Below, one piece after another: positions 8,725-17,638 of a DNA stretch of 64,000 nucleotides; positions within the stretch are counted from its first letter, which is position 1; each line of letters begins with the position of its first letter. The stretch comes from Pedobacter sp. Leaf216 (GTDB lineage: Bacteria; Bacteroidota; Bacteroidia; Sphingobacteriales; Sphingobacteriaceae). The notes under the pieces were generated by a model, which saw only the letters and a list, made by a program, of their open reading frames with translations, had not been told where the DNA came from and searched no databases. The stretch covers positions 124,001-188,000 of the forward strand of contig NZ_LMKM01000037.1 of assembly GCF_001421515.1 (NCBI RefSeq). The letters run 5' to 3'. Position numbers and translations under genes: made by a program.

Positions 8725-9543
8725 ATGTATTCAGATTTAAAGAAATTAATTGAAGCCGCTTGGGAGGATAGAACCCTTTTAAAATACAGTAATTATTGTG
8801 AAGCCATTGAAGCCGTTGTTATGGGCCTTGATAAAGGTGAAATCCGTGTTGCTGAACCAGTTTTAAACTCTTGGGGCATTAATGAATGGGTAAAGAAAGC
8901 AGTAATTTTGTATTTCCCGATTCGTGAGATGAAAGAAATTAAAAGTGGCCCTTTCGTTTACCACGATAAAATGGATTTAAAAACCGACTATAAAGCAACT
9001 GGTGTACGTGTTGTGCCTATGGCAAGTGCGCGTTACGGTTCGTTTTTAGCCAAAGGTGTAATCATGATGCCATCATACGTAAACATTGGTGCTTATGTTG
9101 ATGAAGGTACCATGGTTGATACATGGGCAACAGTAGGGTCTTGTGCACAAATTGGTAAACGCGTTCACTTAAGCGGTGGTGTGGGTATTGGTGGTGTTTT
9201 AGAGCCTGTGCAAGCTGCTCCGGTAATTATCGAAGATGATTGTTTCCTGGGTTCGAGAGCGATTGTTGTGGAAGGTGTTAAACTTGAAAAAGAAGTTGTT
9301 TTAGGTGCAAATGTGGTACTAACCGCATCAACTAAAATTATTGATGTTACCGGCCCTACACCAGTAGAATATAAAGGAGTTGTTCCGGCACGTTCGGTAG
9401 TAATTCCAGGAAGTTATACTAAAAAATTCCCTGCCGGAGAATACCAGGTACCTTGTGCTTTAATTATCGGTAAACGTAAAGAAAGTACAGATAAGAAAAC
9501 ATCACTTAACGATGCGTTAAGAGAAAATAATGTAGCAGTTTAA
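8725..9543 (+). CDS. dapD: 2,3,4,5-tetrahydropyridine-2,6-dicarboxylate N-succinyltransferase
   Basis: A 272-residue enzyme of the succinylase branch of lysine/diaminopimelate synthesis: succinyl-CoA plus tetrahydrodipicolinate gives N-succinyl-2-amino-6-oxopimelate. It has the DapD N-terminal helical domain (1-95), then a left-handed beta helix of hexapeptide repeats (about 100-225), with VVPMASARYGSFLAKGV and YVNIGAYVDEGTMVDTWATVGS characteristic of DapD. Length is typical (about 270). It acts in the cytosol as a trimer. The ATG follows AAACATC without a Shine-Dalgarno sequence. Confidence 0.97.
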   Translation: MYSDLKKLIEAAWEDRTLLKYSNYCEAIEAVVMGLDKGEIRVAEPVLNSWGINEWVKKAVILYFPIREMKEIKSGPFVYHDKMDLKTDYKATGVRVVPMASARYGSFLAKGVIMMPSYVNIGAYVDEGTMVDTWATVGSCAQIGKRVHLSGGVGIGGVLEPVQAAPVIIEDDCFLGSRAIVVEGVKLEKEVVLGANVVLTASTKIIDVTGPTPVEYKGVVPARSVVIPGSYTKKFPAGEYQVPCALIIGKRKESTDKKTSLNDALRENNVAV

Positions 9544-9558
9544 GCTGAAAGCACAAAG

Positions 9559-10758
9559 GTGAAAGCTGAAAGTGAAACTAAAAAAGCCGAAAGTAACGAA
9601 CTTGATCAATCAAGCTTGGGTTTTTCGGCTTTAACCTTTTCGCTTAAAATTGGATTCGATGGCAAGCGTGCCGCCAATAACTTAACAGGATTGGGAAATT
9701 ACAGCCGATCGTTAATTGAGCACCTTGCGCATCAATTTCCTCAACATCAATACCTCATTTATACGCCAAAAGTAAAACAGGCCAACCAGATTGATGCCTT
9801 TCTTGAAAAAGAAAACATTGAACTAAAACTCCCTAAAAACGGGTCTTTTTTATGGAGAACTTTAAATATCCTTAAAGATATAAATCAGGATGGCTGCCAG
9901 ATTTTCCATGGCTTAAGTCATGAGATCCCCCTAGCCATACAACATACCAGGATTAAATCGGTCGTAACCATCCACGATCTGATCTTTCTTCGTTTCCCTC
10001 AATATTATAAATTTATCGACAGGAAATTATACGAGTGGAAAAGTAAATCAGCCTGTAAAAGAGCCAATAAAATTATCGCGATCAGCGAAAAAACCAAGGA
10101 AGATATTGTAGAATACTACGGCATTAATCCTGAAAAAATAGAGGTAATTTACCAAAGTTGCGATGATAATTTTAAAATTTCACTACCAAAGGAAACTTTA
10201 AGCAGAATTAAGGCCACTTATCAATTACCAGAAAAATACATTTTAAATGTTGGCACCATTGAGGAACGGAAAAACCTAAAATTGGCTGTACAGGCCTTAA
10301 AAGAGGTAGATGAAGCCTATAAATTAGTGGTTATAGGAAAACAAACCCCTTATTTTAAAACTGTTGAACAGGAAATAGAAAAACTTGGATTAAAAAACCG
10401 GATTCTATTTTTAAAAAATATTCCATTTGCCGATTTACCAGGAATTTATCAAATGGCCAATGTTTTTGTTTACCCATCATTTTATGAAGGTTTTGGCATC
10501 CCTATTATTGAAGCATTGTACTCGGGTGTTCCGGTGGTTGCAGCAACAGGATCTTGTTTAGAAGAAGCTGGCGGACCAAATAGCTTATACGTATCACCGA
10601 ATGATTCTGAAGCGTTGGCAACTGCCATCAATAAAATTTTGAACGATTCTGAACTTCAAAAAGAAATGAAAGAAAAAGGGCTGGAATTTGTTCAAAAATT
10701 CAACAGCCCTGTAGTTACTCAGCAATTAATGAATTGCTATTTAAATCTTTTGCAATAG
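9559..10758 (+). CDS. GT4-family glycosyltransferase with repeat-derived N-terminus
   Basis: A 399-residue retaining glycosyltransferase of GT-B fold, family 4. Evidence: N-terminal domain opening KIGFDGKRAANNLTGLGNYSRSL; TIHDLIFLRFP; the second domain ILNVGTIEERKN and the donor-site signature FYEGFGIPIIEALYSGVPVV with the E-x7-E pattern (about residues 313-334). The donor sugar and acceptor are unknown. Homologues usually begin MKIGFDGKR; here no start codon lies at that point. The nearest in-frame start is GTG 9559, adding about 30 residues encoded by a palindromic spacer repeat (stem 9583-9592/9623-9632). It lies 15 bp after dapD, so it is likely co-transcribed. The true start is uncertain. 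Confidence 0.85.
   Translation: MKAESETKKAESNELDQSSLGFSALTFSLKIGFDGKRAANNLTGLGNYSRSLIEHLAHQFPQHQYLIYTPKVKQANQIDAFLEKENIELKLPKNGSFLWRTLNILKDINQDGCQIFHGLSHEIPLAIQHTRIKSVVTIHDLIFLRFPQYYKFIDRKLYEWKSKSACKRANKIIAISEKTKEDIVEYYGINPEKIEVIYQSCDDNFKISLPKETLSRIKATYQLPEKYILNVGTIEERKNLKLAVQALKEVDEAYKLVVIGKQTPYFKTVEQEIEKLGLKNRILFLKNIPFADLPGIYQMANVFVYPSFYEGFGIPIIEALYSGVPVVAATGSCLEEAGGPNSLYVSPNDSEALATAINKILNDSELQKEMKEKGLEFVQKFNSPVVTQQLMNCYLNLLQ
9583..9632. repeat. Palindromic AAAGCCGAAA element inside the GT4 reading frame
   Basis: AAAGCCGAAA (9583-9592) pairs perfectly with TTTCGGCTTT (9623-9632); the loop contains a second inverted repeat CTTGAT-CA-ATCAAG (9601-9614). Flanks GTGAAAGCTGAAAGTG and CCTTTTCGCTT are also roughly complementary. 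Related words (GTCTTTCGGCTT) lie at 29385-29396 and 41879-41890. Confidence 0.75.
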
Positions 10759-10760
10759 CC

Positions 10761-11324
10761 TTATTTTGCAGCGGTAACGTTTGGTGGGTATTGTGCCAAA
10801 ATTTCTTTAACACCTGTATACAAACGTTGTTCTCTTTTATTGAAGTTATCAAGGTTAAAGCCTGAACCTTGTCCGTGCCAGAATAAAATCTTTTTAGCCG
10901 GATCTAAGAAATCGATAATAATTGTGCCTTCGATATACTGGTTAACATAGTTGGAACCCCAACCGCCCCAGCCTCCTCGCCAGCCACCCCAGCCCCAGCC
11001 CCAACCACCGTAGTAAGCCGGACCATAAACATCAGTTTTTTCTCTCGCCACAACTACGAGATTCACCAACAAATCTGGACGATCTGATTTGGTAAATCCT
11101 TTGGCATTCATCTCAGATTCTACCGCAGCCATTAATCTGCGTTTATCCAAATTATTAAGTTTTACGCGAGCAATGCCTTTATCGTAAAAATTGTAAGTTT
11201 TATAACCGCCTAAATCGACATTTTTATCATAATCTGATGCGGTGCGGAGTGTTGTACATCCTGCTAATGCCAATACGACTGTAAAAAGCATTAATAATTT
11301 TTGTGCTGTTCTCATTTTGTGCAT
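10761..11324 (-). CDS. DUF4136 lipoprotein
   Basis: A 187-residue lipoprotein: signal peptide ending LALAGC, then the DUF4136 domain (YKTYNFYDKG; LNNLDKRRLMAAVESEMNAKGF; RPDLLVNLVVV; GTIIIDFLDPAKKILFWHG). A striking Gly/Trp/Tyr-rich linker (GGWGWGWGGWRGG, about residue 110-125) interrupts the domain, as is common in this family. It probably faces the periplasm or outer membrane; function unknown. Starts at 11324 (MHKMRT) or 11315 (MRTAQK) both give good signal peptides; the longer upstream frame is not believed. It is convergent with the GT4 gene, with 2 bp between stops. Confidence 0.85.
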   Translation of the reverse strand: MHKMRTAQKLLMLFTVVLALAGCTTLRTASDYDKNVDLGGYKTYNFYDKGIARVKLNNLDKRRLMAAVESEMNAKGFTKSDRPDLLVNLVVVAREKTDVYGPAYYGGWGWGWGGWRGGWGGWGSNYVNQYIEGTIIIDFLDPAKKILFWHGQGSGFNLDNFNKREQRLYTGVKEILAQYPPNVTAAK

Positions 11325-11479
11325 TGTTTCTTTTAAAATAACCTGATATAAATATAGCGATTTTGGCATTTAAAAAGGAAAATCGTTTGTAATTTTTACA
11401 CTCAGATTGTTATATTTTAAACAGCTAGCAATTGATTATGTTTTGACGCTATCTGTCTATGAATAAATATTTTACAAAA

Positions 11480-12253
11480 TCAGTATAATTCTTTAATTGG
11501 TGCAACTGTATGTTTAATGTTACTCGATCCGGTTAGAGAATAATTAACCACATCATTATCCTTTTCTAAATCCTTTTTATTTGCTTTCCACTTTAAAATA
11601 AATGTTCCATGACTGATCATTTCATCATCGTTGTAAACCTTTGGCATTTGTAATTCTACAGGAAACTGATCAACATATTCTATATTTTCCAAACTATAAC
11701 GATATATATTGTCTATATCACTCACTTCAAATATAATACCCGGTAAACCTCCAAATTTCCATGGTCCAATTTTCATTAAATTATCCTTTTTAGACCATGC
11801 CACATATTTACGTCCTCTAAAGTCGGTTTCGGCTTTGGTGCAAGTTTCGCCATTAATTTCCTTTGTTTCGGTAGAGATTTTCCAATTGAAATTATTTAAT
11901 GTATCCACTACTAAATAGGTTGCCTTTGGCCATATCCTTTCTGCATAGATAAGGCCAGAAATATCAGGCGATTTCAATACGAAAGGTATCCGTTTATCAT
12001 TGTCATTCAGTACGATCTTAACGCTGGTGATCCTCCTGATTCCGTTGTACGTAGTATCCCCCTCTAATTTTAATTCCTCATTTGGTATTGACAGCTCTAA
12101 CGACCTGCCATTCAGGTAATACTGTTCCAATTTTATGTAACTTGTTCTTCCGCTCACATTTATATTGTTTCGATAATGAAAGATGATCCTTTTCTGGGCA
12201 ACAAGCAATTGAGATAAACTGATAAGTACAGCGAAAAGGAATAATTTCTTCAT
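11480..12253 (-). CDS. GLPGLI-family secreted protein
   Basis: A 257-residue Bacteroidota-specific protein named for its motif, seen here as GPWKFGGLPGIIFEV near residues 158-172. A signal peptide MKKLFLFAVLISLSQLLVAQ is followed by a beta-rich body including ETCTKAETDFRGRKYVAWS (residues near 133-151). ATG 12253 is chosen for the clean signal peptide; ATG 12271 would add six residues. Family members are often found with TonB-linked systems, but here it stands alone. Function unknown. Confidence 0.88.
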   Translation of the reverse strand: MKKLFLFAVLISLSQLLVAQKRIIFHYRNNINVSGRTSYIKLEQYYLNGRSLELSIPNEELKLEGDTTYNGIRRITSVKIVLNDNDKRIPFVLKSPDISGLIYAERIWPKATYLVVDTLNNFNWKISTETKEINGETCTKAETDFRGRKYVAWSKKDNLMKIGPWKFGGLPGIIFEVSDIDNIYRYSLENIEYVDQFPVELQMPKVYNDDEMISHGTFILKWKANKKDLEKDNDVVNYSLTGSSNIKHTVAPIKELY

Positions 12254-12347
12254 ATTGTTTAGCGTTTGCATAAAAATATGGACTGTTTAATTTAAAAAGC
12301 AAACATTAACATTATTTAACTTCCTTTTTAAAAATTACCTTTGCAAA

Positions 12348-12914
12348 ATGCTAAGAGATGAGATTAATAAAGCTTTTGAGGTACTAAAATCAGGTGGGGT
12401 TATCCTTTATCCAACAGATACCATTTGGGGTCTGGGCTGCGATGCCAGCAATGCTGAAGCGGTGGATAAATTATTGAAGATCAAAAACCGTCCGGCAGAA
12501 AAAAGTTTGATTGTTTTACTTGATGTAGACAGCAAATTGCAAAGCTATGTTGCAGAAATTCCTGATGTAGCATATGATTTAATAGAATATGCAGAAAATC
12601 CTTTAACCATTATTTTTTCTGGTGCAAAAAACCTGGCCGAAAACGTAATTAATGCCGACGGCAGCGTAGGAATTCGAATTGTTAAACATGATTTCTGTAC
12701 ACCATTAATTCAGCGTTTTAGAAAACCAATTGTTTCTACTTCGGCAAATTTAAGCGGGCAACCCTCACCGAAATTTTTTGATGATATAGATCCTGAAATT
12801 ATTGAAGCTGTAGATTATGTGGTAGATTTTGAACAGGAAAACCGGACCAGTAGAAAACCTTCAACCATTATGAAACTTTCTCCAAGCGGACAATTTGAAT
12901 TTATCAGAAAGTAA
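12348..12914 (+). CDS. L-threonylcarbamoyladenylate synthase (Sua5/YciO/YrdC family)
   Basis: A 188-residue YrdC-domain protein that makes threonylcarbamoyl-AMP from threonine, bicarbonate and ATP for the t6A37 modification of ANN-decoding tRNAs. Motifs: GGVILYPTDTIWGLGCDAS (about 15-33), KIKNRPAEKSLIVLL (about 44-58) and VSTSANLSGQPSP (about 136-148). It has only the catalytic domain, as in TsaC, not the extra Sua5 domain. A TACCTTTG at 12336-12343 resembles a -7 element but is so near the ATG that it would give an almost leaderless mRNA. It sits ahead of two other tRNA-maturation genes, cca and miaA. Confidence 0.9.
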   Translation: MLRDEINKAFEVLKSGGVILYPTDTIWGLGCDASNAEAVDKLLKIKNRPAEKSLIVLLDVDSKLQSYVAEIPDVAYDLIEYAENPLTIIFSGAKNLAENVINADGSVGIRIVKHDFCTPLIQRFRKPIVSTSANLSGQPSPKFFDDIDPEIIEAVDYVVDFEQENRTSRKPSTIMKLSPSGQFEFIRK

Positions 12915-13002
12915 GTTCCAATCCGCTGTAGGTATCGAACTTGTGTTTTCTTGATCCACCAAATGTTTTTCTTAATTTTGAACAAATGAATTACCCTTAT
13001 AT

Positions 13003-14457
13003 ATGCAGTCTGATTTGAACGAAGGAAGCAGCAAGTATCCTTCAAAGGATTTGGGCTTGCACCTCCAAAATCCCATATTCAAAACCTTATCCACTATAGC
13101 CGATAAGCACAATATCGAAGCTTACGTAATTGGAGGATTTGTTCGTGATTTATTTTTAGATCGCCCTTCGAAAGATATTGATGTTGTTGTTGTGGGCAGT
13201 GGGATAGCATATGCTGAAGCAATTGGCCGGAAATTGAACACAAAAGTGGCCGTTTTTAAAAATTTCGGTACGGCTAATATCAAATATCAGGATCTGGAGG
13301 TCGAATTTGTAGGGGCCAGGAAAGAGTCTTATCGTTCAGATTCGCGAAAACCGATTGTTGAAGACGGTACCCTGGAAGACGACCAACTCCGCAGGGATTT
13401 TACCATCAATGCACTGGCAATTAATTTAAATACCAATCATTTTGGCGAATTGTTGGATCCCTTTAACGGACTTAAAGATTTAGAAAATAAACTGATCCGT
13501 ACACCCCTTGATCCTGAAATTACGTTTTCTGATGATCCTTTGCGCATGATGCGGGCCATCCGGTTCGCTTCACAGCTTCATTTTGATATTGATCCGGCCG
13601 CCCTTAACGCGATTAAAACCCAAAAACAACGCATTAATATTGTATCAAAAGAAAGGATTACCGATGAAATGAATAAAATCATTCTCTCAAAAAAACCTTC
13701 GATCGGTTTTAAACACCTTTTTGATACTGGATTACTGCATATCATTTTTCCTCAGATGGCGCAACTTTATGGTGTCGAAATCATCAAAGGAAAAGGGCAT
13801 AAAGATAATTTCTACCATACTTTAGAAGTATTGGATAATATTTGTGCAGCTACCGAAGACTTGTGGTTACGCTGGGCCGCAATTTTACACGATATAGCCA
13901 AACCTGCAACCAAACGTTTTGAAGAAGGCCACGGCTGGACCTTCCACGGCCATGAAGATAGAGGAGCCAGAATGGTTCCGAAGATTTTTGCACAGCTGAA
14001 ACTTCCCTTAAATGAGAAAATGAAATATGTACAAAAACTGGTGCAGCTCCATTTACGCCCAATTGTTCTGGCACAGGAAACCGTAACAGATTCGGCCGTG
14101 AGGCGGTTGCTTTTTGATGCAGGCGAAGAGATTGAAAGCCTGATGTTGCTTTGCAACGCCGATGTTACTACCAAAAACGAATATAAAAAAACGAAATACA
14201 GAAACAACTTTGAGCTTGTTAAACAAAAGCTTAAAGATGTAGAAGAACGCGACAAAATACGCAACTGGCAGCCTCCTATTTCGGGCAATGATATTATGGA
14301 GACTTTTGGCTTAGATGCAGGCAAAGAAGTTGGATTAATTAAAAATGCGATCAGGGAGGCCATACTGGAAGGCCACATTACCAATGATTATGATGAAGCG
14401 TTTAATTTTATGCTTACTCAGGCAAAACAAATGGGATTAAATCCTGTTAATAAATAA
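13003..14457 (+). CDS. cca: CCA tRNA nucleotidyltransferase with HD domain
   Basis: A 484-residue class II CCA-adding enzyme (or poly(A)/A-adding relative). Head domain: YVIGGFVRDLFLDRPSKDIDVVVVG (residues near 42-66, quoted in part) with the GG and DxD nucleotidyl-transfer motifs; RRDFTINALAINL near 130; then the RMMRAIRFASQL neck motif near 180. A C-terminal HD phosphohydrolase-type domain is visible as RWAAILHDIAKP near 287-298. None of the four or more tRNAs here except tRNA-Gly encodes a full CCA, so this enzyme is needed. Splitting into separate A- and CC-adding enzymes cannot be ruled out from sequence. Confidence 0.93.
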   Translation: MQSDLNEGSSKYPSKDLGLHLQNPIFKTLSTIADKHNIEAYVIGGFVRDLFLDRPSKDIDVVVVGSGIAYAEAIGRKLNTKVAVFKNFGTANIKYQDLEVEFVGARKESYRSDSRKPIVEDGTLEDDQLRRDFTINALAINLNTNHFGELLDPFNGLKDLENKLIRTPLDPEITFSDDPLRMMRAIRFASQLHFDIDPAALNAIKTQKQRINIVSKERITDEMNKIILSKKPSIGFKHLFDTGLLHIIFPQMAQLYGVEIIKGKGHKDNFYHTLEVLDNICAATEDLWLRWAAILHDIAKPATKRFEEGHGWTFHGHEDRGARMVPKIFAQLKLPLNEKMKYVQKLVQLHLRPIVLAQETVTDSAVRRLLFDAGEEIESLMLLCNADVTTKNEYKKTKYRNNFELVKQKLKDVEERDKIRNWQPPISGNDIMETFGLDAGKEVGLIKNAIREAILEGHITNDYDEAFNFMLTQAKQMGLNPVNK

Positions 14458-14553
14458 TTTAATTGCCTCTACGCTATATTAAGGTGCCTTTGTGGCATTT
14501 GATGTTTGCGGTAATATAAATTAACTTTATTTTTACGGTTCCAAAATACAATA

Positions 14554-15204
14554 ATGGCTATTTATAAATTTAGAATTACTTTTGAAGATTTTGATGATGT
14601 TGTGAGAGAGATCGACATTAAATCAAACCAAACATTTGAAGACCTGCACAAGGCTATTCACAGATCTACGGGTTATAATGCCGAAAAATCTTCATCTTTT
14701 TATGTTAGCACCGATAACTGGTTAAAGGGTGATGAAATTGCTTATTTACCGAGCGAACGTAAAAAAGATCGTGTAGTTTTAATGGAAAACTCCAAATTGA
14801 GTGGTTTTATTGAAGATCCGCACCAAAAATTTTACTATATCTATAATTTCGACCGCCCATACGATTTTCATGTGGAGCTTGTAAAAATCATTTTAGATGC
14901 CGACCCGAATATTGAATATCCATTTTTAGCCAAAAGCAGTGGTGAGGCACCAAAAATTTTCGAAAGCAGCAATGCATCTATTACCGATCCTGGCGCATCT
15001 GCTGGTGCAGTAGCAGGCGAATTTGATTTTTTGAATGAAATGAATTTTGTTCCTGAAGATACCGACGAACTAGAAGCAATGGGCGATATGGGCATTAATG
15101 AGGAAGAAAGAGATGAAGAAGATGAAAGCGAAAGCGACGAATTTGGCGATGAGTTTTCTGATAGCGACAACTTCGAAGATGATAGCCATAAAGATGATTA
15201 TTAA
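14554..15204 (+). CDS. Plasmid pRiA4b ORF-3-like protein with acidic tail
   Basis: A 216-residue protein. Residues 1-130 show the pRiA4b ORF-3/IS1096 TnpR-like fold: YKFRITFEDFDDVVREIDIKSNQTFEDLHKAIHRSTGY (quoted only as residues 4-41 in part), KFYYIYNFDRPYDFHVELVKI. Residues about 160-216 are an acidic, disordered tail (EEERDEEDESESDE). No transposase or plasmid genes are near; it sits between cca and miaA in an ordinary chromosomal setting. Function unknown; the name reflects only where the family was first seen. Confidence 0.75.
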   Translation: MAIYKFRITFEDFDDVVREIDIKSNQTFEDLHKAIHRSTGYNAEKSSSFYVSTDNWLKGDEIAYLPSERKKDRVVLMENSKLSGFIEDPHQKFYYIYNFDRPYDFHVELVKIILDADPNIEYPFLAKSSGEAPKIFESSNASITDPGASAGAVAGEFDFLNEMNFVPEDTDELEAMGDMGINEEERDEEDESESDEFGDEFSDSDNFEDDSHKDDY

Positions 15205-15288
15205 TTTTTTTGCCATATATGTTGCTGATCCGATCACTTTAAGATTCAGTTCAGCTTCGTAGTGCTTAATTTATAATTTAATTATATC

Positions 15289-15320
15289 AAGTCAGGTGTT
15301 TACATCTGACTTTTTCTTTT
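15289..15320 (+). terminator. Terminator ahead of miaA
   Basis: Stem AAGTCAGGTG (15289-15298) with CATCTGACTT (15303-15312), one G-T pair, loop TTTA, followed by TTTCTTTT. It ends 10 bp before the miaA ATG, so miaA needs its own promoter or depends on read-through. Confidence 0.8.
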
Positions 15321-15329
15321 AAAAAAATC

Positions 15330-16265
15330 ATGTTACCTGCAGATCAAACTACTAAAAAGCCAAAAACACTAATAGCCATTGTTGGACCTACCGCAATTGG
15401 AAAAACAGCTTTAGCTATTAAACTGGCTACACATTTAGATACAGAAATTATCTCAGCAGATTCGCGTCAGTTTTTTAAAGAAATGGAAATTGGAACGGCC
15501 AAACCCGATGCAGTAGAACTAGCAGCAGCCAAGCACCACTTTATCAATTCACATTCGGTAAAACAACTGTTTAGCACCGGCGATTTCGAATTGGAAGCTT
15601 TAAATATACTCGATGAAATTTTTAAGTACCATGATACAGCTATAATGGTTGGCGGTTCAGGGCTATACATCAATGCGCTTATTAATGGTTTGGATGAAAT
15701 GCCGGATATTGATTTATCCATTAGGGAAAAATTAAACAATCAATTCGAAAATGAAGGTTTAGCTGTTATTCAGGAGCAATTGGCCAAAGTAGATCCGGAA
15801 TATTTTGCAAAAGTAGATCAACAAAATCCACAAAGGATGATCCGCGGATTGGAAGTTTTTTTATCCACAGGGCAAAAGCTTTCTTCAATGTTATCGGCCA
15901 CTAAAAAGGAAAGACCATTCAGTATTATCAAAATTGGGTTAAATACCGATAGAGCTGTTTTGTACAACAGAATTAATGAGCGGGTAGATAAAATGGTGGA
16001 AAATGGTTTATTGGAAGAAGTAGCCACTTTAACCCCTTTTAAACAGTTTAATGCCTTAAATACCGTAGGATATAGTGAAATTTTTGATTATTTTGATGGG
16101 AAAGTATCGCTAGAGGAAGCAATAACTGCTATTAAACAAAATACCCGCCGCTTTGCAAAACGCCAGCTTACCTGGTTTAGAAGGGATGAAGAAATTAAAT
16201 GGTTTGAGCCTGATGAAGGCGCTCAAATTATTGATTTTATAGAAACCCAAATGAGCAACAAATAA
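15330..16265 (+). CDS. miaA: tRNA dimethylallyltransferase
   Basis: A 311-residue enzyme that transfers the dimethylallyl group to A37 of UNN-decoding tRNAs. P-loop GPTAIGKTALAI (about residues 18-29), the DSRQFFKEMEIGTAKPD DMAPP/tRNA site (about 45-61), and VGGSGLYINALINGLD (about 106-121) are canonical. The C-terminal KQNTRRFAKRQLTWFRRD matches the conserved tRNA-binding end. Length is typical. It is the third tRNA-maturation gene in this 4-kb stretch, after the YrdC-type synthase and cca. Confidence 0.97.
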   Translation: MLPADQTTKKPKTLIAIVGPTAIGKTALAIKLATHLDTEIISADSRQFFKEMEIGTAKPDAVELAAAKHHFINSHSVKQLFSTGDFELEALNILDEIFKYHDTAIMVGGSGLYINALINGLDEMPDIDLSIREKLNNQFENEGLAVIQEQLAKVDPEYFAKVDQQNPQRMIRGLEVFLSTGQKLSSMLSATKKERPFSIIKIGLNTDRAVLYNRINERVDKMVENGLLEEVATLTPFKQFNALNTVGYSEIFDYFDGKVSLEEAITAIKQNTRRFAKRQLTWFRRDEEIKWFEPDEGAQIIDFIETQMSNK

Positions 16266-16327
16266 AAGAGGTTGCATCAAAAATTTGATCCCAACTCAGA
16301 AGTTATCTTATTGATACAACCTCTTTT
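16264..16327. terminator. Bidirectional terminator between miaA and the GDSL hydrolase
   Basis: A 17-bp stem, AAAAGAGGTTGCATCAA (16264-16280) with TTGATACAACCTCTTTT (16311-16327), containing one G-T pair, with A/T runs on both sides and a 30-nt loop. It serves the convergent miaA and GDSL-hydrolase genes and overlaps the miaA stop codon. Confidence 0.88.
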
Positions 16328-16330
16328 TAA

Positions 16331-17626
16331 CTATTTCGTGTCAGGAAATTTTACTCCCCTATATTGTGTAATATCCACTGTAGGTATGGTAGAACCATAC
16401 TTTGCATTAATTGCATCAATGAATACATTGGCAATTACCGCATTTCCACGTGGCGTTAAATGTATCCCATCCAAAGAAAAAGCACCACCTGAAATAAAAG
16501 CAGAATTAATACCAATACCTTGGATATTCATTCCCACTTTAACCTGGTTAAAATAAGTATAAGTATCAGCTATGGCCAAACCTTTACTTGTAGCTAAAGA
16601 TTTAATACTGCTGTTGTAACTGTTTACGTAATCTTTCACTTTTATAACCTCATCTTTATCCAGTACCCAATTACTGGTAATTGGATTTAGTGGGTGTAAG
16701 CCGTAAGGAATAGCACCCTGACCAAACAAACCAGCTGTTTGAAATGGCAAACGGATTAAATCTTCAGCAGTTGCAGCCCTAACTGCGCCTGTTCCGGTTT
16801 GAATATAAATTGCTGCTGCCGCAGGATTGATTGCTTTGGCTGCATTTAATAAAGCTGCTACCGTTACCGTATTAAAATAAGGAATTGCAGTTACATCAGG
16901 TATCGTACCAACAATACCTTTTTGCCCACCTGCAGATAATGCATTTACCAAATTAGCATATAGCGATGAAAAAGTAACCTTATCTGTTAAAACCGTAGTT
17001 GGATCTCCGTTAACGGTAACCGCTCCATTTAAAGCATACCCTAACACATCATTATTGCCCAACCAAAGTGAGAAAAAGGTGTGGTTTCTGCCCTGTATGT
17101 ACTGAAAGTAATTCGTTTTACCAACTTGCGCATCAGTTAATAAACGCTCGAAATAAGGATTAGCCGCACTAAAAGTTAAAGATGGGTCAAAAGATAAATC
17201 GACACGCATGCCTGGGATACCTAAGTTTTGAATCTCAGTGGTGTATTTGGCTAAATGCTTTGCCGCATCAATGTAAGCCAATTTATCTGTAACCGGAGTT
17301 AAGGTTGGGGTACCGTTAACCAATGCTGTTAATGCAACATACCCCGAACCATTAGCTTGTGCATCTGTAAAAAAAGGAGAAGTAAAGCTACCACCACCTA
17401 CTGTAGCCATTTTGGCCGCAATTAAATTTGGATAAGCTACTTTTTGTCCCTCTAAATATAATCCACCATCAGCAAAACCTGAGGTTAAAGAATTACCTAC
17501 GGCAATGTATTTGCTAAAATTAGCTTGGCCGGCTGTAGTACCCGCCGGTGTTTCAATTTCTGGTTTACAAGCCGCTGTAAAAAGAATGGCAGCAGCTACA
17601 AAACTATTTAATATATATTTTTTCAT
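16331..17626 (-). CDS. SGNH/GDSL-family hydrolase lipoprotein
   Basis: A 431-residue predicted outer-membrane lipoprotein (lipobox FTAAC, Cys 20) with the SGNH hydrolase fold: block I as GNSLTSG (Ser 46, with N in place of the D of GDSL), block III as LGNNDVLGY (about residue 195) and block V as DGIHLTPRGN (Asp and His near residue 395-398). It is likely an esterase or lipase. It lies 12 bp downstream of a FadL-type porin gene; AGGAG at the end of that gene is a modest ribosome-binding site for this one. The pairing suggests release of fatty acids from lipids for uptake through the porin (inference). Confidence 0.87.
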   Translation of the reverse strand: MKKYILNSFVAAAILFTAACKPEIETPAGTTAGQANFSKYIAVGNSLTSGFADGGLYLEGQKVAYPNLIAAKMATVGGGSFTSPFFTDAQANGSGYVALTALVNGTPTLTPVTDKLAYIDAAKHLAKYTTEIQNLGIPGMRVDLSFDPSLTFSAANPYFERLLTDAQVGKTNYFQYIQGRNHTFFSLWLGNNDVLGYALNGAVTVNGDPTTVLTDKVTFSSLYANLVNALSAGGQKGIVGTIPDVTAIPYFNTVTVAALLNAAKAINPAAAAIYIQTGTGAVRAATAEDLIRLPFQTAGLFGQGAIPYGLHPLNPITSNWVLDKDEVIKVKDYVNSYNSSIKSLATSKGLAIADTYTYFNQVKVGMNIQGIGINSAFISGGAFSLDGIHLTPRGNAVIANVFIDAINAKYGSTIPTVDITQYRGVKFPDTK

Positions 17627-17638
17627 TTGTAATTTCTC

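Noticed and set aside
12306..12343. TTAACA/TTAACT plus TACCTTTG ahead of tsaC as another phased operator
   Set aside because: The half-sites are 10 bp apart, not 11 or 22, and the -7 element would give an almost leaderless mRNA; chance in AT-rich DNA is the simpler reading.
14554..15204. Evidence of an insertion sequence or plasmid remnant from the pRiA4b ORF-3-like gene
   Set aside because: No inverted repeats, target duplications, transposase or plasmid genes lie nearby, and the neighbours are ordinary chromosomal tRNA-maturation genes.
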